Shown: one piece after another, positions 17,824 to 26,788 of the stretch
How positions within the stretch are numbered: the first letter of the stretch is position 1
How the letters are laid out: each line of letters starts with the position of its first letter
Source of the DNA: Verrucosispora sp. NA02020
GTDB taxonomy: Bacteria > Actinomycetota > Actinomycetes > Mycobacteriales > Micromonosporaceae
Direction: 5' to 3'
Assembly (NCBI RefSeq): GCF_013364215.1
Contig: NZ_CP054923.1
Span: 7,130,001-7,194,000 of the forward strand
DNA length: 64,000 nucleotides
Program-made: the position numbers and the translations under genes
Notes under the pieces: model-generated
What the model was told of the DNA's origin: nothing
The model's input: the letters and a program-made list of their open reading frames with translations, nothing else
Database searches by the model: none

Positions 17824-20328
17824 TTGGCTCTGCAGGAACGACAGACCGGGACCGATCGGCGGCTACTGCCGCTAATCGGTCTCGTCGTCGTTGTGGCCGG
17901 ACTGGCCGCAGCGGTCTCCGTCGCCCACCTGCCCAGCTACGGAGCCGTCAACGCCACCCTGATCTGGACCGCCCTGATCTCCCTCGTGGCGGTCGGATTC
18001 ACCGCCAAGGTCCGGGTCCGCATCCGCGCCTCCAACCACTACATCGCGTGGACCGAGACCGCGATCGTGATCGGCCTCGTCGTGGCACCGACCTCGGTGG
18101 TGGTCCTCGCCACCGGCTTCGGCGTCGCCATCGCCACCACACTGGCCCGACTCACACCGATCAAGCGCGTCTTCGGCATCGCCAAGAACATGCTCGTCGC
18201 CACGGCAGCCGGCCTGGTCCTGCAACTGTTCACCTGGCCACCAACCAACTCCGACATCGCCGAGACCGTCCTCCCGCTGGCAGCCGCCTACCTCGCCGCA
18301 GTGCTACTGGACGAACTCGTCACCCTGCCGGTCATCGCCATGGCCACCGGCACCTCGCTGCGCAACCTCTTCCTCGACAACTGGGACGTCCGCCTCACCG
18401 CAGCACTGACCCGTCCCATCGTCATCGTCGGCACCATCCTGATCGTCAAGATCGACACATGGCTGCTGCTGGTGGTACCGCCACTCGTCCTCAGCCTCCA
18501 CCTGCTCAACTCCAACCGCGTCCGCAGCCGCACCGAACAACAAGCCTGGCAACGACTCGCCCAGACCACCGACGCGCTCAACGTGGTCGAACTCGACGAC
18601 GTACTCACCACGGCGGTCACCCGCGCCGCCGAACTCTTCTCCGCCGACGAGGTCGAGATCGAACTGCGCGAGGACGGCCGGGTGGTACGCGGCTCCACCG
18701 AGACCATCACGTACGACGGCCCCCTCGGCGAACCCACCGAGGTACACGGCGCCACCGTCCCCGTACGCCTCGAAGGACACGACAAGACCGTCGACGTCGG
18801 CATGCTGCGGCTACGCTTCCGCGGCCCGGTACGGCTCTCCGAAAGGGAGCGGTACACCCTGCACACCTTCGCCTCCGCACTGTGCACGGCCGTCCGCAAC
18901 GCCCAGGCGTACGCCGAACTCGCCCGGGTGGCCCAGGCCCACGCCCACGCCGCCGCACACGACGCACTGACCGGGCTGGCCAACCGACGCCACCTGCTCG
19001 AAGAGGGCAACGAGCAGTTGCACCACCGGCACGCCGACGGAATCACCGCCCTGGTGCTCATCGACCTCAACCACTTCAAAGAGGTCAACGACACCCTCGG
19101 CCACGCCGCCGGCGACCAGATGCTGATGCAGGTCGCCGAACGGCTCCGCACCGCGGCCCGCGCCGACGACCTGGTCGCCCGCCTCGGCGGCGACGAGTTC
19201 GCCGTACTCCTGCGGGCACTTCCCGCCCCCGCCGTCGCCACGCACCGCGCCGACACCCTGCTCGCCGCCCTGCACGAACCGTTCGACGTCGACGGCATGC
19301 GGATCAGCGTCGAAGCCAGCGGCGGGATCGCCGTCGCCCCCGCCACGGGCGGCATGGTCGAACTGCTCCGACGCGCCGACGTCGCCATGTACCAGGCCAA
19401 ACGGAGCGGCAACCGGATCGCCACCTACGCACCCGCACGCGACACCGCAGACATCGGCCGACTCACGCTCGGCGGCGAGCTGCCCCGCGCCGTCGCCGAC
19501 CAGGAGTTCACGGTCAACTTCCAGCCCATCGTCGACCTCGGCACCGGCGAAGTCATCGCCGCCGAGGCACTGGCCCGCTGGCACCACCCCACCCACGGCA
19601 TGATCGACCCACTGCGCTTCCTGGAAGCCGTCGAACGCTCCGGACTGCTCCCCGCGTTCGCCGACGCCATCCTCGACCAGGCCCTGATCGCCGCCGGCAC
19701 CTGGCGCGACGCCGGCTTCGACGTCCCGGTCGCGGTCAACGTCTCCCCCCGCAGCCTCCTCGACGCCCGCTTCCCCGGATCCGTCCTGGCCCGCCTACGC
19801 GCCCACGACCTGCCCCCCGACCGGCTGGTCCTGGAACTCACCGAAACCCTCACCCTCAGCCAACTCGACGTCGTCGACCAGGGACTCACCCGACTACGCG
19901 AGGCCGGCATCCGGCTCGCCCTCGACGACTTCGGCACCGGCTACTCCTCGCTCTCCCTGCTCTCCCGCATCCCGGTCCACGAACTCAAGATCGACCGAAG
20001 CTTCGTGACCGCCATGGAGTCCGCCACCGAAGCCGCCGCCATCATCCGCTCCACCCTCGACCTCGGCCGCAGCCTCAACCTGGCCGTCGTCGCCGAGGGA
20101 GTCGAACGCGAAGCCCAACGCCGCGCCCTCTGGGAACTCGGCTGCACCGCCGGACAGGGCCACCTCTTCGCCCGCCCACTCGCCGCCGGCACACTCCTCG
20201 CCGCCCTCCAACGCGGCGCCGGCGGCCGACCGGGAAGCCTCGCCGCACCCCTGCACGACGCCGGCTCCGTCGTCCGGCTACCCAAGGGACGACGGCAGGG
20301 GGGCCGGGGCCACCACCAGCCCGCCTGA
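17824..20328 (+). CDS. Membrane GGDEF-EAL protein (cyclic di-GMP turnover)
   Basis: This 834-residue protein has seven or eight N-terminal hydrophobic segments (about residues 15-230), a GAF-like region (~240-370), a GGDEF domain and an EAL domain. The cyclase signature LGGDEFAVLL (about 455-464) is intact, as is the upstream DALTGLANRRHL. The phosphodiesterase domain has AAEALARWHHP, NVSPRSLLD, LELTETL, DDFGTGYSSL and KIDRSF, so both activities could be present. The start is TTG 17824, preceded at good distance by GGGGA (17813-17817). An overlapping ATG at 17820 is in another frame. It is followed by a membrane GT-like gene. Confidence 0.92.
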   Translation: MALQERQTGTDRRLLPLIGLVVVVAGLAAAVSVAHLPSYGAVNATLIWTALISLVAVGFTAKVRVRIRASNHYIAWTETAIVIGLVVAPTSVVVLATGFGVAIATTLARLTPIKRVFGIAKNMLVATAAGLVLQLFTWPPTNSDIAETVLPLAAAYLAAVLLDELVTLPVIAMATGTSLRNLFLDNWDVRLTAALTRPIVIVGTILIVKIDTWLLLVVPPLVLSLHLLNSNRVRSRTEQQAWQRLAQTTDALNVVELDDVLTTAVTRAAELFSADEVEIELREDGRVVRGSTETITYDGPLGEPTEVHGATVPVRLEGHDKTVDVGMLRLRFRGPVRLSERERYTLHTFASALCTAVRNAQAYAELARVAQAHAHAAAHDALTGLANRRHLLEEGNEQLHHRHADGITALVLIDLNHFKEVNDTLGHAAGDQMLMQVAERLRTAARADDLVARLGGDEFAVLLRALPAPAVATHRADTLLAALHEPFDVDGMRISVEASGGIAVAPATGGMVELLRRADVAMYQAKRSGNRIATYAPARDTADIGRLTLGGELPRAVADQEFTVNFQPIVDLGTGEVIAAEALARWHHPTHGMIDPLRFLEAVERSGLLPAFADAILDQALIAAGTWRDAGFDVPVAVNVSPRSLLDARFPGSVLARLRAHDLPPDRLVLELTETLTLSQLDVVDQGLTRLREAGIRLALDDFGTGYSSLSLLSRIPVHELKIDRSFVTAMESATEAAAIIRSTLDLGRSLNLAVVAEGVEREAQRRALWELGCTAGQGHLFARPLAAGTLLAALQRGAGGRPGSLAAPLHDAGSVVRLPKGRRQGGRGHHQPA

Positions 20329-20341
20329 CACACTGGCCGAC

Positions 20342-21664
20342 GTGAGCGCCGCCACCTCGACCCCCCACCGCACCGGCAGGTGGCACCGCCTCGACACCGC
20401 CGCCGACGGCCTCGCCCTCGACCTCGGCCTGTACTCCACCGCAGCCGTCTTCGCCGCGATCACCGCCGCCACCAGCACCCTCGTACCCCACCGGGCCTGG
20501 GGCACCATCGCCGCACTCGGCTACCTCGCCGCCGCACTCGCCGCCACCGGACAGCTCCTCCTACGCCGCCACCGGCCGCACTCGAAACTGGTCACACTGC
20601 CCGGACGCGCACTGGTCACCGCACTCGCCTGGGCCGGCACCGCCCTGCTCCCCCTGATCTGGCAGAGCGTGCAACGCGCGTCCGGACGCACCGACCGCGC
20701 CCAGGAGGAGGTCCTGGTCGTCGAGGACTCCGGCACCCGCCTCGTCGACACCGGCACCCCCTACCTCGGGCCCGACGCCATCGCCGCACTGCCCGCCGAC
20801 GAACGACTCCTCGGCTACACCCCCTACCAGCCGGGCATGGCCCTCTTCGGAATACCCCGCGCGTTCGCCGACACCTGGTGGACCGACGCCCGGGTCTGGT
20901 TCGCCGTCGGCACCGCCGTAGCGCTGCTGCTCGCCATCCGCGTCCTGCGACCACCCACCGCCCGCACCGGAACCACCCGACACGACGCCCTGCTGCTCCG
21001 CGGCGTACAGGCCGCCACCGTCCTGCCCGTATGCGCGCTCACGCTCGCCACCGGCGGCGACGACCTGCCCGTACTCGCGCTCTGCCTGCTGGCGCTCGCC
21101 CTCGCCGCCACCGCCCGACCCGGCTGGGCCGGCGTCGCGGTCGGGCTCGCCGGAGCCCTGAAACTCTTCGCCTGGCCGGTCGCCGCAGTACTGATCATCT
21201 GGGGCCTCACCCGCCGCGCCGGCCTACGCGTCGCCGCCGGAGCCCTCGGACTCCCCGCCGCCGCACTGCTCCCCACCCTGCTGGTCGACCGCAACGCGCT
21301 GGTGGAGAACGTGCTGCGCTTCCCCCTCGGGCACGGCCTGGTCTCCAGCCCCGCCGCCAGCCCGTTCCCCGGCTACCTGATCGCGAACGCCCTGCCCGCC
21401 GGCCGGGTGATCGCCGCCGCGCTGCTGGTCGCCGCCGGGGTCGCCATCGCCGTCCTGCTCGCCCGCCGCCCACCCCGCACCGCCCGCAGCGCCGCCCTGA
21501 TCTGCGGGTACGGCCTGCTCGTCGCGATCCTGCTGATGCCCGCCACCCGCTTCGGCTACCTGCTGTACCCGATCGCGTTCCTGCTCTGGGCCCCCGCGCT
21601 CGACCTCGGGATCCGGCAACCGCCGAGCACGGACGACCCACAGGGCGTAGACCTGAGGACATGA
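20342..21664 (+). CDS. Polytopic membrane protein, probable GT-C/GT87-type glycosyltransferase
   Basis: This 440-residue protein has about ten hydrophobic segments and starts at GTG 20342. It has a large first external loop with GYTPYQPGMALFGIPRAF and the pattern VAVGLAGALKLFAWPVAAVL, where the AxxxK position near the membrane resembles DUF2029/GT87 proteins. A classical catalytic Asp motif is not obvious, so the enzyme class is tentative. Its stop overlaps the ATG of the downstream phosphoribosyltransferase gene (ATGA), indicating one operon. It is 13 bases from the GGDEF-EAL gene, so a link to cyclic di-GMP-controlled polysaccharide export is possible but unproven. Confidence 0.7.
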   Translation: MSAATSTPHRTGRWHRLDTAADGLALDLGLYSTAAVFAAITAATSTLVPHRAWGTIAALGYLAAALAATGQLLLRRHRPHSKLVTLPGRALVTALAWAGTALLPLIWQSVQRASGRTDRAQEEVLVVEDSGTRLVDTGTPYLGPDAIAALPADERLLGYTPYQPGMALFGIPRAFADTWWTDARVWFAVGTAVALLLAIRVLRPPTARTGTTRHDALLLRGVQAATVLPVCALTLATGGDDLPVLALCLLALALAATARPGWAGVAVGLAGALKLFAWPVAAVLIIWGLTRRAGLRVAAGALGLPAAALLPTLLVDRNALVENVLRFPLGHGLVSSPAASPFPGYLIANALPAGRVIAAALLVAAGVAIAVLLARRPPRTARSAALICGYGLLVAILLMPATRFGYLLYPIAFLLWAPALDLGIRQPPSTDDPQGVDLRT

Positions 21665-22293
21665 CCACCTACCGCGACCGCACCGAGGCGGGCCAGGTAC
21701 TCGCCGACCGACTCACCGCCCTGGCCGGCGAACCGGACCTCGTCGTGCTGGGCCTGGTACGCGGCGGCGTACCGGTGGCGCAGGTCGTCGCCGAACGCCT
21801 CGACGCACCCCTCGACGTTCTCGTGGTCCGCAAACTCGGCATGCCGTGGGCCCCCGAGGTCGCCTTCGGCGCACTCGGTCCCGGCGGGGAACGCGTCCTC
21901 AACGACGTCGTCGCCGAACGGCTGAGCCCCGACGACATCGCCGGAGTACAGGAACGCGAACAGACCGAACTGGACCGGCGGGAACAGCTCTACCGGGCCG
22001 ACCGACCGCCGCTGGACCTCACCGGCCGTACCGCCCTGATCGTCGACGACGGCCTGGCCACCGGCGCGACCGCCCGCGCCGCAGTCCAGGTCGCCCGCCA
22101 CCTCGGCGCCCGCCGCGTGGTGGTCGCCGTACCCGTCAGTGCGCCGCAGGCCCACGAGATGCTGGCCGCCGAGGCCGACGAGGTGGTCAGCGCGCTGTGC
22201 CCCGCCGACTTCGGCGCGGTCGGCGCCTACTACGACGACTTCCACGAGGTCTCCGACCACGAGGTCACGGCGGCGCTGACCACTATCGGGTGA
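21661..22293 (+). CDS. Phosphoribosyltransferase-domain protein
   Basis: This 210-residue type I PRTase-fold protein begins at the ATG overlapping the previous stop. It shows LVLGLVRGGVPVAQVVAE near the N-terminus and the PRPP loop ALIVDDGLATGATARAA (about residues 126-142). The segment between them includes VVRKLGMPWAPEVAFGAL, typical of a stand-alone actinobacterial PRTase group often found with erythromycin-esterase or dienelactone hydrolase domains. The acceptor base is unknown. The conserved DDG-ATGAT loop suggests PRPP binding is intact. Confidence 0.83.
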   Translation: MTTYRDRTEAGQVLADRLTALAGEPDLVVLGLVRGGVPVAQVVAERLDAPLDVLVVRKLGMPWAPEVAFGALGPGGERVLNDVVAERLSPDDIAGVQEREQTELDRREQLYRADRPPLDLTGRTALIVDDGLATGATARAAVQVARHLGARRVVVAVPVSAPQAHEMLAAEADEVVSALCPADFGAVGAYYDDFHEVSDHEVTAALTTIG

Positions 22294-22315
22294 ACCGACC
22301 AGGTACCTTCGGGTC

Positions 22316-22693
22316 ATGAGCCTGACCTGTCCCAAGTGTCGCGGAGAGATGCGCCAGTACGAGCGCAGTGGGGTCGTCATCGACCAGTGTGGCGAGTGCC
22401 GCGGGATCTTCCTCGACCGTGGTGAGCTGGAGAAACTGTTCGAGGCGGAGGCCAACTGGAGCGCCGCCCAGCAGGCCCCGCCCGCCCCCCAGGGTGGCTA
22501 CCAGCCCCCGCCGCCGCCCCCGGCTCCCGCCCCGCACCAGCCCGGTTACGGCGCGGTCCCGCCGCCCCCGCCCCCGCCGCACGGCTACCCGGCCCCGGCA
22601 CCCGCGTACGGCCACTCCCAGCAGCACTACGGCTACCACGGCCACTACCGGCGCAAGAAGCGCAAGAGCTTCCTGGACGACATGTTCGGCTGA
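22316..22693 (+). CDS. TFIIB-type zinc-ribbon domain protein
   Basis: This 125-residue protein starts with a zinc ribbon, CPKC and CGECRGIFLDRGELEKL (residues ~5-42), of the zf-TFIIB family. The middle (about 55-100) is rich in Pro, Tyr and Gly, and the C-terminus is basic then acidic (RRKKRKSFLDDMFG). The RRKKRKSFLDD(M/L)F end is a recurrent feature of these small actinobacterial proteins. No catalytic role is known to me; binding to nucleic acid or protein is likely. It is the last gene before a terminator shared with dnaB. Confidence 0.8.
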   Translation: MSLTCPKCRGEMRQYERSGVVIDQCGECRGIFLDRGELEKLFEAEANWSAAQQAPPAPQGGYQPPPPPPAPAPHQPGYGAVPPPPPPPHGYPAPAPAYGHSQQHYGYHGHYRRKKRKSFLDDMFG

Positions 22694-22701
22694 GCAACAC
22701 C

Positions 22702-22735
22702 GCGACCGGGCCGCCACCTCGGCCGGCCCGGTCGC
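22702..22735. terminator. Bidirectional terminator before dnaB 3' end
   Basis: A 12-bp perfect stem (GCGACCGGGCCG at 22702-22713, CGGCCCGGTCGC at 22724-22735) with a 10-base loop lies between the convergent zinc-ribbon gene and dnaB. Confidence 0.75.
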
Positions 22736-22763
22736 CCGCCAGACCGGGCCCGTCTCGGACGGC

Positions 22764-24173
22764 TCAGACGATGGCCATGTCGACGAATCGCGACAGGTGC
22801 AGCTGGGCAGCCACGGTCACCGTGTCGGTCGGACCATTTCGATGCTTGGCAACAATGAAATCTGCCTCTCCGGCCCGAGGCGATTCCTTGTCGTAGTAGT
22901 CGTCGCGATGCAGAAGTATGACAACATCGGCATCCTGCTCAATTGATCCAGATTCACGCAAATCGGACAATTGTGGACGCTTGTCGGTGCGCTGCTCGGG
23001 GCCACGGTTCAGCTGGCTGACCGCAATGACCGGGCACTCGACCTCCTTGGCCAGCAGCTTCAGGCCTCGGGACAGGTCCGCGACCTCCTGCTGCCGACTC
23101 TCGGTGCGCTTCGGTGAGGTCATCAGCTGGAGATAGTCGACCACGATCAGCTTGAGGTCGTGTCGCTGCTTGAGTCGACGAGCCTTGGCCCGGATCTCCA
23201 TCAGGTTCATGCTCGGCGTGTCGTCCACGAAGAGTGGCGCCTCACTGATCTCACCCATGCACCGGGCGAGCTTCGTCCAGTCGTCGTCGGAGAGTTGCCC
23301 GCTGCGCAGTACGTGCAACGGCACACGCGCTTCGGCCGAGAGCAGCCGCATGACGATCTCGACCTTGCTCATTTCCAGCGAGAAGATGGCCGCCGCATGG
23401 TTCGCTCGAATTGCCGCATTTCTGGCAAAATCCATACTTGCCGTAGATTTTCCCAAACCAGGTCGACCTGCCACGATGATCAATTGGCCGGCGTGCAAGC
23501 CGTTGAGCAGGCGGTCCAGGTCGGTGAAGCCGGTGGGTACGCCGGTCATCACGCCGCCCTGCGCGCCGACGGCCTCGATCTCGTCGAGGGTCGGTTGAAG
23601 CATGTCCGCCAGGATGGCGAAGTCCTCGCTGACGCGACGTTCGGTGACGTCGTAGACGGCCTGCTGAGCCAGGTCGACGACGTCGTCAACGTCGCGAGTG
23701 CCGCCGCCTCCGGTGCCGTATCCGAGTTGGACGATCCTGGTGCCGGCCTCGACCAGCCGTCGGAGTACCGCCCGTTCACTCACGATGCGCGCGTAGTACG
23801 CGGCGTTCGCGGCGGTCGGCACGCTCGCGATCAGCGTGTGCAGGTACGGGGCGCCGCCGATCCGGGCCAGGTCGCCGGAGTCGGCCAGCGCCGCGGCGAC
23901 GGTGATCGCGTCGGCCGGCTCACCGCGACCGTAGATCTCCAGGATGATGTCGAAGATGGTGGCGTGCACCGGCCGGTAGAAGTCGTTGGTCTTGAGGATT
24001 TCGACGACGTCGGCGATGGCGTCCTTGGACAGCAGCATCCCGCCCAGGACGCACTGCTCGGCCGCGACGTCCTGGGGTGGCGTCTTGTCGAACTGGCCGT
24101 CGCGCGGTGGCGGACCGGACGGCTGCCCTCCGCCGGGAAACGACTCTGTTCGCATGTCATCCGTGACCGACAC
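22764..24173 (-). CDS. dnaB: Replicative DNA helicase DnaB
   Basis: This is the ring helicase of the replisome, about 469 residues. The N-terminal domain begins near PPQDVAAEQCVLGGMLLS. The RecA-like domain has Walker A AGRPGLGKSTASMD (about 232-245), LKLIVVDYLQLM and VIAVSQLNRGPEQR. There is no intein, unlike some actinobacterial dnaB genes. The GTG at 24173 is preferred to 24188 because GGAGGGGG lies between the two and is well placed as the ribosome binding site of the downstream GTG. The upstream spacer carries DnaA-box-like sequences. Gene order, with the rpsF operon upstream on the same strand, is the usual actinobacterial one. Confidence 0.96.
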   Translation of the reverse strand: MSVTDDMRTESFPGGGQPSGPPPRDGQFDKTPPQDVAAEQCVLGGMLLSKDAIADVVEILKTNDFYRPVHATIFDIILEIYGRGEPADAITVAAALADSGDLARIGGAPYLHTLIASVPTAANAAYYARIVSERAVLRRLVEAGTRIVQLGYGTGGGGTRDVDDVVDLAQQAVYDVTERRVSEDFAILADMLQPTLDEIEAVGAQGGVMTGVPTGFTDLDRLLNGLHAGQLIIVAGRPGLGKSTASMDFARNAAIRANHAAAIFSLEMSKVEIVMRLLSAEARVPLHVLRSGQLSDDDWTKLARCMGEISEAPLFVDDTPSMNLMEIRAKARRLKQRHDLKLIVVDYLQLMTSPKRTESRQQEVADLSRGLKLLAKEVECPVIAVSQLNRGPEQRTDKRPQLSDLRESGSIEQDADVVILLHRDDYYDKESPRAGEADFIVAKHRNGPTDTVTVAAQLHLSRFVDMAIV

Positions 24174-24188
24174 CGGGTCCCCCTCCAC

Positions 24189-24559
24189 TGCGTCGGATCG
24201 TGCCCGGGCTCACCGCCCGGGTGCGACGGTCGACCGGCCGTCGATCGGGGGCATCTGGCGGCGGGCCGGGGGCTAACGATACGGAACCCGAGGTCAGCCA
24301 CCAACCAGCCCGGTGGATGAGCCTCGGGACAACCTGTGGATGGCGGTGGGCGAGCATGTGCGCAGCGTGTGCACAGCATGTGGATAACTCCTGGGGAACA
24401 GTGGGGCGCACGCCATTGAGCTGGACAGGTAATGTCCACAGCCTGTGGACAGGAATTTCTGGGTAGGGCTTTGTCCTGAACGTCCCGTAGGATCGGTGCC
24501 CTACGGCTACACCTGGACAGCGGATTGCGCTTTCGGTTGAGAAGGGTCACGCTCCGGCC
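24189..24559. other. dnaB upstream spacer (371 bases)
   Basis: This divergent spacer holds the DnaA-box-like cluster (24335-24451) and a small hairpin, CCGTAGG (24485-24491) with CCTACGG (24499-24505). No gene was seen. Confidence 0.6.
24335..24451. promoter_or_regulatory. DnaA-box-like cluster upstream of dnaB
   Basis: The consensus box TTATCCACA occurs exactly, on the minus strand, at 24379-24387. A one-mismatch copy (TGTGGATGG) is at 24335-24343. A perfect inverted pair, TGTCCACA (24433-24440) and TGTGGACA (24444-24451), lies nearby. Together they suggest DnaA-dependent control of dnaB or its neighbour; this is inference. Confidence 0.5.
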
Positions 24560-26221
24560 GTGAGTTACCGGGACTGGGTACGCGGGGAGGACGGCCCGCG
24601 TGAGCGGCCGACCGCTTCGTGGGCCGAGCCCGTGGATCGGGACCCGGACGAGCGATACGACTCCGCGGTCGAGCGGTACCGCACCCCGAGTCGCCGCCGG
24701 GCCGCCGAGCGCGGCCAGGAGGAGCCGGCCGAGCCGTACCTGCCGCGCTGGGCGCTGGAGTCCGGCGTGCGCAGTGTCGACGGCGGCGGGCGGCACGCTG
24801 CTCCTGATGAGGATGACGAGGTCGAGCGGCCACGGTACGCGGGTGGTCGGCGTTCGGCCGAGCGCGGCGGGAGTCGCCGGGCCGGTGAGTCGAGTTGGCG
24901 CGAGCCCACGGCACGGGCTGCCCTGCCGGCGTCCGATCACACCCGGGAGTGGACGTTCGACCGTCCACAGGAAGAGGGGTACGTCGGTAGTCGTCGCGCC
25001 GAGGACGACGACCCGGTCTCGGGCGTGACGCCGCAGAGCCGGCCGCGTCGGGCCCCGTCGCAACGTCGCCAGGTGACCTGGTCGGGGCTTGCGGAGGAGG
25101 AGGCCGAGGCCGGCGCGTCCGAGCCGGCTGTCGAGCCTCCCACTCGGCGTCGACGTCGTGCGGCGGAGCCCTCGACGCCGGCGGTGGATCCGTGGCAACG
25201 GGGCACGGAGCGGGCGGCGGAGCCGGAGTACCAGCAGCCGGCGGTGGATCCGTGGGACGCGTCCGGTCTGCACGCGTGGGACCAGTCGGCGGTTGACGGT
25301 CGCCGGGTGGACTCCGCGTCGACCGATCCCTGGGACGCGGACAGTACGAGCCAGTGGCTTCAGGCGGCGGGTGCGGATCCGTGGCTCGAGCCGGACAGCA
25401 CCGGTCAGTGGGATCGGTTCGCGGAGCCGGAGCCGGAGCCGCGGGAGCGGGATCGGCCACCGGAGCGGAAGCGGCCACCGGAGCGGCAGGCCGGTTACTC
25501 CGAGCCGGACCGGTGGGACCGGACGGAACCGCCGCGTTCGGGTGCGGTTCCGGCGACCTCGGGTGCGGGGCAGTGGTCCTGGATGGAGCGTGCGGAGCAG
25601 GAGCCGGAGCAGGCGCAGGCGCGGGAGCCCTTCTGGCCGGGTACGCGTCTGGCAGGCGACGATCCGCGGTGGGTGGACGCGCCTGAGTCGGCACCTCGGT
25701 CGCCGGTGGTCGGGTACACCGCGCCTCGCCCACGGCCCGCGCCCCGTCGGCGTTCGTCGCCCGCGCCGGCTCCGCCTCGGCCGGTCGGCATGGCGGCCGT
25801 ACGGCGGCGGATCGAGGCGGTCGGTTCCGGGGGCTGGAACCGGCGACTCGAGGACGACCTGCTCGATCCGGATCCGGGTGGTCCGTGGCTGCCGCTGCTG
25901 TACACCGCGGCCTGTTACCTGCTGCCGGCGGTAGTGATCTTCGTCTGGTTGCTGACGCTCGACGGGGCGCCACCGGCCGGTTGTGTGACCGATATCAGTG
26001 GTGGCGGCTGTGATTCGCCACGGGCGCGGGCGTTCGGCGCAATGGTGGCCGGGTTGCCCCGTTTCGGGTTGGCGTTGATGAGCAGCCTGGCGGTCGCGAT
26101 GTTGTTGCGTCGGGTGGGTACGACGTGGCGGTCGACCACGGTGGCGTTGGCCGCTGCCGTCGTGGGTGGTGGTCTCTCCACGGTGATGATCAGTGCGGTG
26201 ACGGGCCAGCCCATCGGCTGA
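24560..26221 (+). CDS. Large disordered protein with C-terminal membrane segments, unknown function
   Basis: I do not recognise this 553-residue protein. Residues 1-420 are hydrophilic and rich in Arg, Glu, Pro and Trp, and look disordered. Between about 200 and 290 there are four DPW motifs, including PAVDPW, TDPWDAD and GADPWLEPD, forming degenerate repeats with Trp at regular places. The C-terminal ~130 residues hold three hydrophobic segments, the first being LPLLYTAACYLLPAVVIFVW, with a short loop containing two cysteines (GCVTDISGGGCDSP). The start is GTG 24560. It is divergent from dnaB and ends at a strong terminator. Confidence 0.65.
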   Translation: MSYRDWVRGEDGPRERPTASWAEPVDRDPDERYDSAVERYRTPSRRRAAERGQEEPAEPYLPRWALESGVRSVDGGGRHAAPDEDDEVERPRYAGGRRSAERGGSRRAGESSWREPTARAALPASDHTREWTFDRPQEEGYVGSRRAEDDDPVSGVTPQSRPRRAPSQRRQVTWSGLAEEEAEAGASEPAVEPPTRRRRRAAEPSTPAVDPWQRGTERAAEPEYQQPAVDPWDASGLHAWDQSAVDGRRVDSASTDPWDADSTSQWLQAAGADPWLEPDSTGQWDRFAEPEPEPRERDRPPERKRPPERQAGYSEPDRWDRTEPPRSGAVPATSGAGQWSWMERAEQEPEQAQAREPFWPGTRLAGDDPRWVDAPESAPRSPVVGYTAPRPRPAPRRRSSPAPAPPRPVGMAAVRRRIEAVGSGGWNRRLEDDLLDPDPGGPWLPLLYTAACYLLPAVVIFVWLLTLDGAPPAGCVTDISGGGCDSPRARAFGAMVAGLPRFGLALMSSLAVAMLLRRVGTTWRSTTVALAAAVVGGGLSTVMISAVTGQPIG

Positions 26222-26265
26222 CGAGGGTCGGGCACCGTGAGTCGGCCTTCGTCGACCGGGTACGC

Positions 26266-26314
26266 GTACGCGACAGGGCCCGCACCATTGATCGGTGCGG
26301 GCCCTGTCGCGTAC
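26266..26314. terminator. Perfect 21-bp stem, bidirectional terminator
   Basis: Arms 26266-26286 and 26294-26314 are exact complements with a 7-base loop (ATTGATC). It separates the convergent DPW-repeat gene and rplI, and is one of the strongest hairpins in the window. Confidence 0.85.
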
Positions 26315-26327
26315 GTCAGCGGGGCGC

Positions 26328-26774
26328 TCAGCCCTGCACAACGTTGAGGTTGAACGTGGCGGTCACCTCGGGGTGCAGCTTGACCCGCACCGCGTGCGAC
26401 CCGATCGCCTTGATGTGGCCGGGAAGCTCCAGCCGACGTCGGTCGAGCACCGGGCCGCCGGCCGCCTTGACGGCGTCGACGATCTCGGCGGAGGTGACCG
26501 AGCCGAAGAGCCGACCACCGTCACCGGCGCGGGCCTTCAGGTTGACCTTGAGACCCTCGAGCTGGCCCTTCACCTCGTTGGCGTGGCCCAGATCGCGGAT
26601 CTCCCGTGCCGAGCGGGCCCGCTTGATCAGCGTGACCTGCTTCTCCGCGCCCTTGGTCCAGGCGATCGCGAAGCCCTGCGGGAGCAGGTAGTTACGGCCG
26701 TAGCCGTTCTTGACCTCGACGATGTCGCCGGGGGTGCCGAGTCCGGACACCTCCTGAGTCAGGATGATCTTCAT
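26328..26774 (-). CDS. rplI: 50S ribosomal protein L9
   Basis: This 148-residue protein has the typical N-terminal domain ([20 protein letters not shown], then [15 protein letters not shown]) that binds 23S rRNA. A long connecting helix (about 42-75) leads to the C-terminal domain, which contains [14 protein letters not shown]. It is the last gene of the rpsF-ssb-rpsR-rplI operon and starts 14 bases after rpsR. Length and domain order are normal. Confidence 0.98.
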   Translation of the reverse strand: MKIILTQEVSGLGTPGDIVEVKNGYGRNYLLPQGFAIAWTKGAEKQVTLIKRARSAREIRDLGHANEVKGQLEGLKVNLKARAGDGGRLFGSVTSAEIVDAVKAAGGPVLDRRRLELPGHIKAIGSHAVRVKLHPEVTATFNLNVVQG

Positions 26775-26788
26775 GGCGGCGCCTCCTC

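Noticed and set aside
17820..20345. 841-residue ORF starting at ATG 17820, four bases before the GGDEF-EAL start
   Set aside because: It is Arg/Pro-rich, out of frame with GGDEF and EAL signatures, and has no domain.
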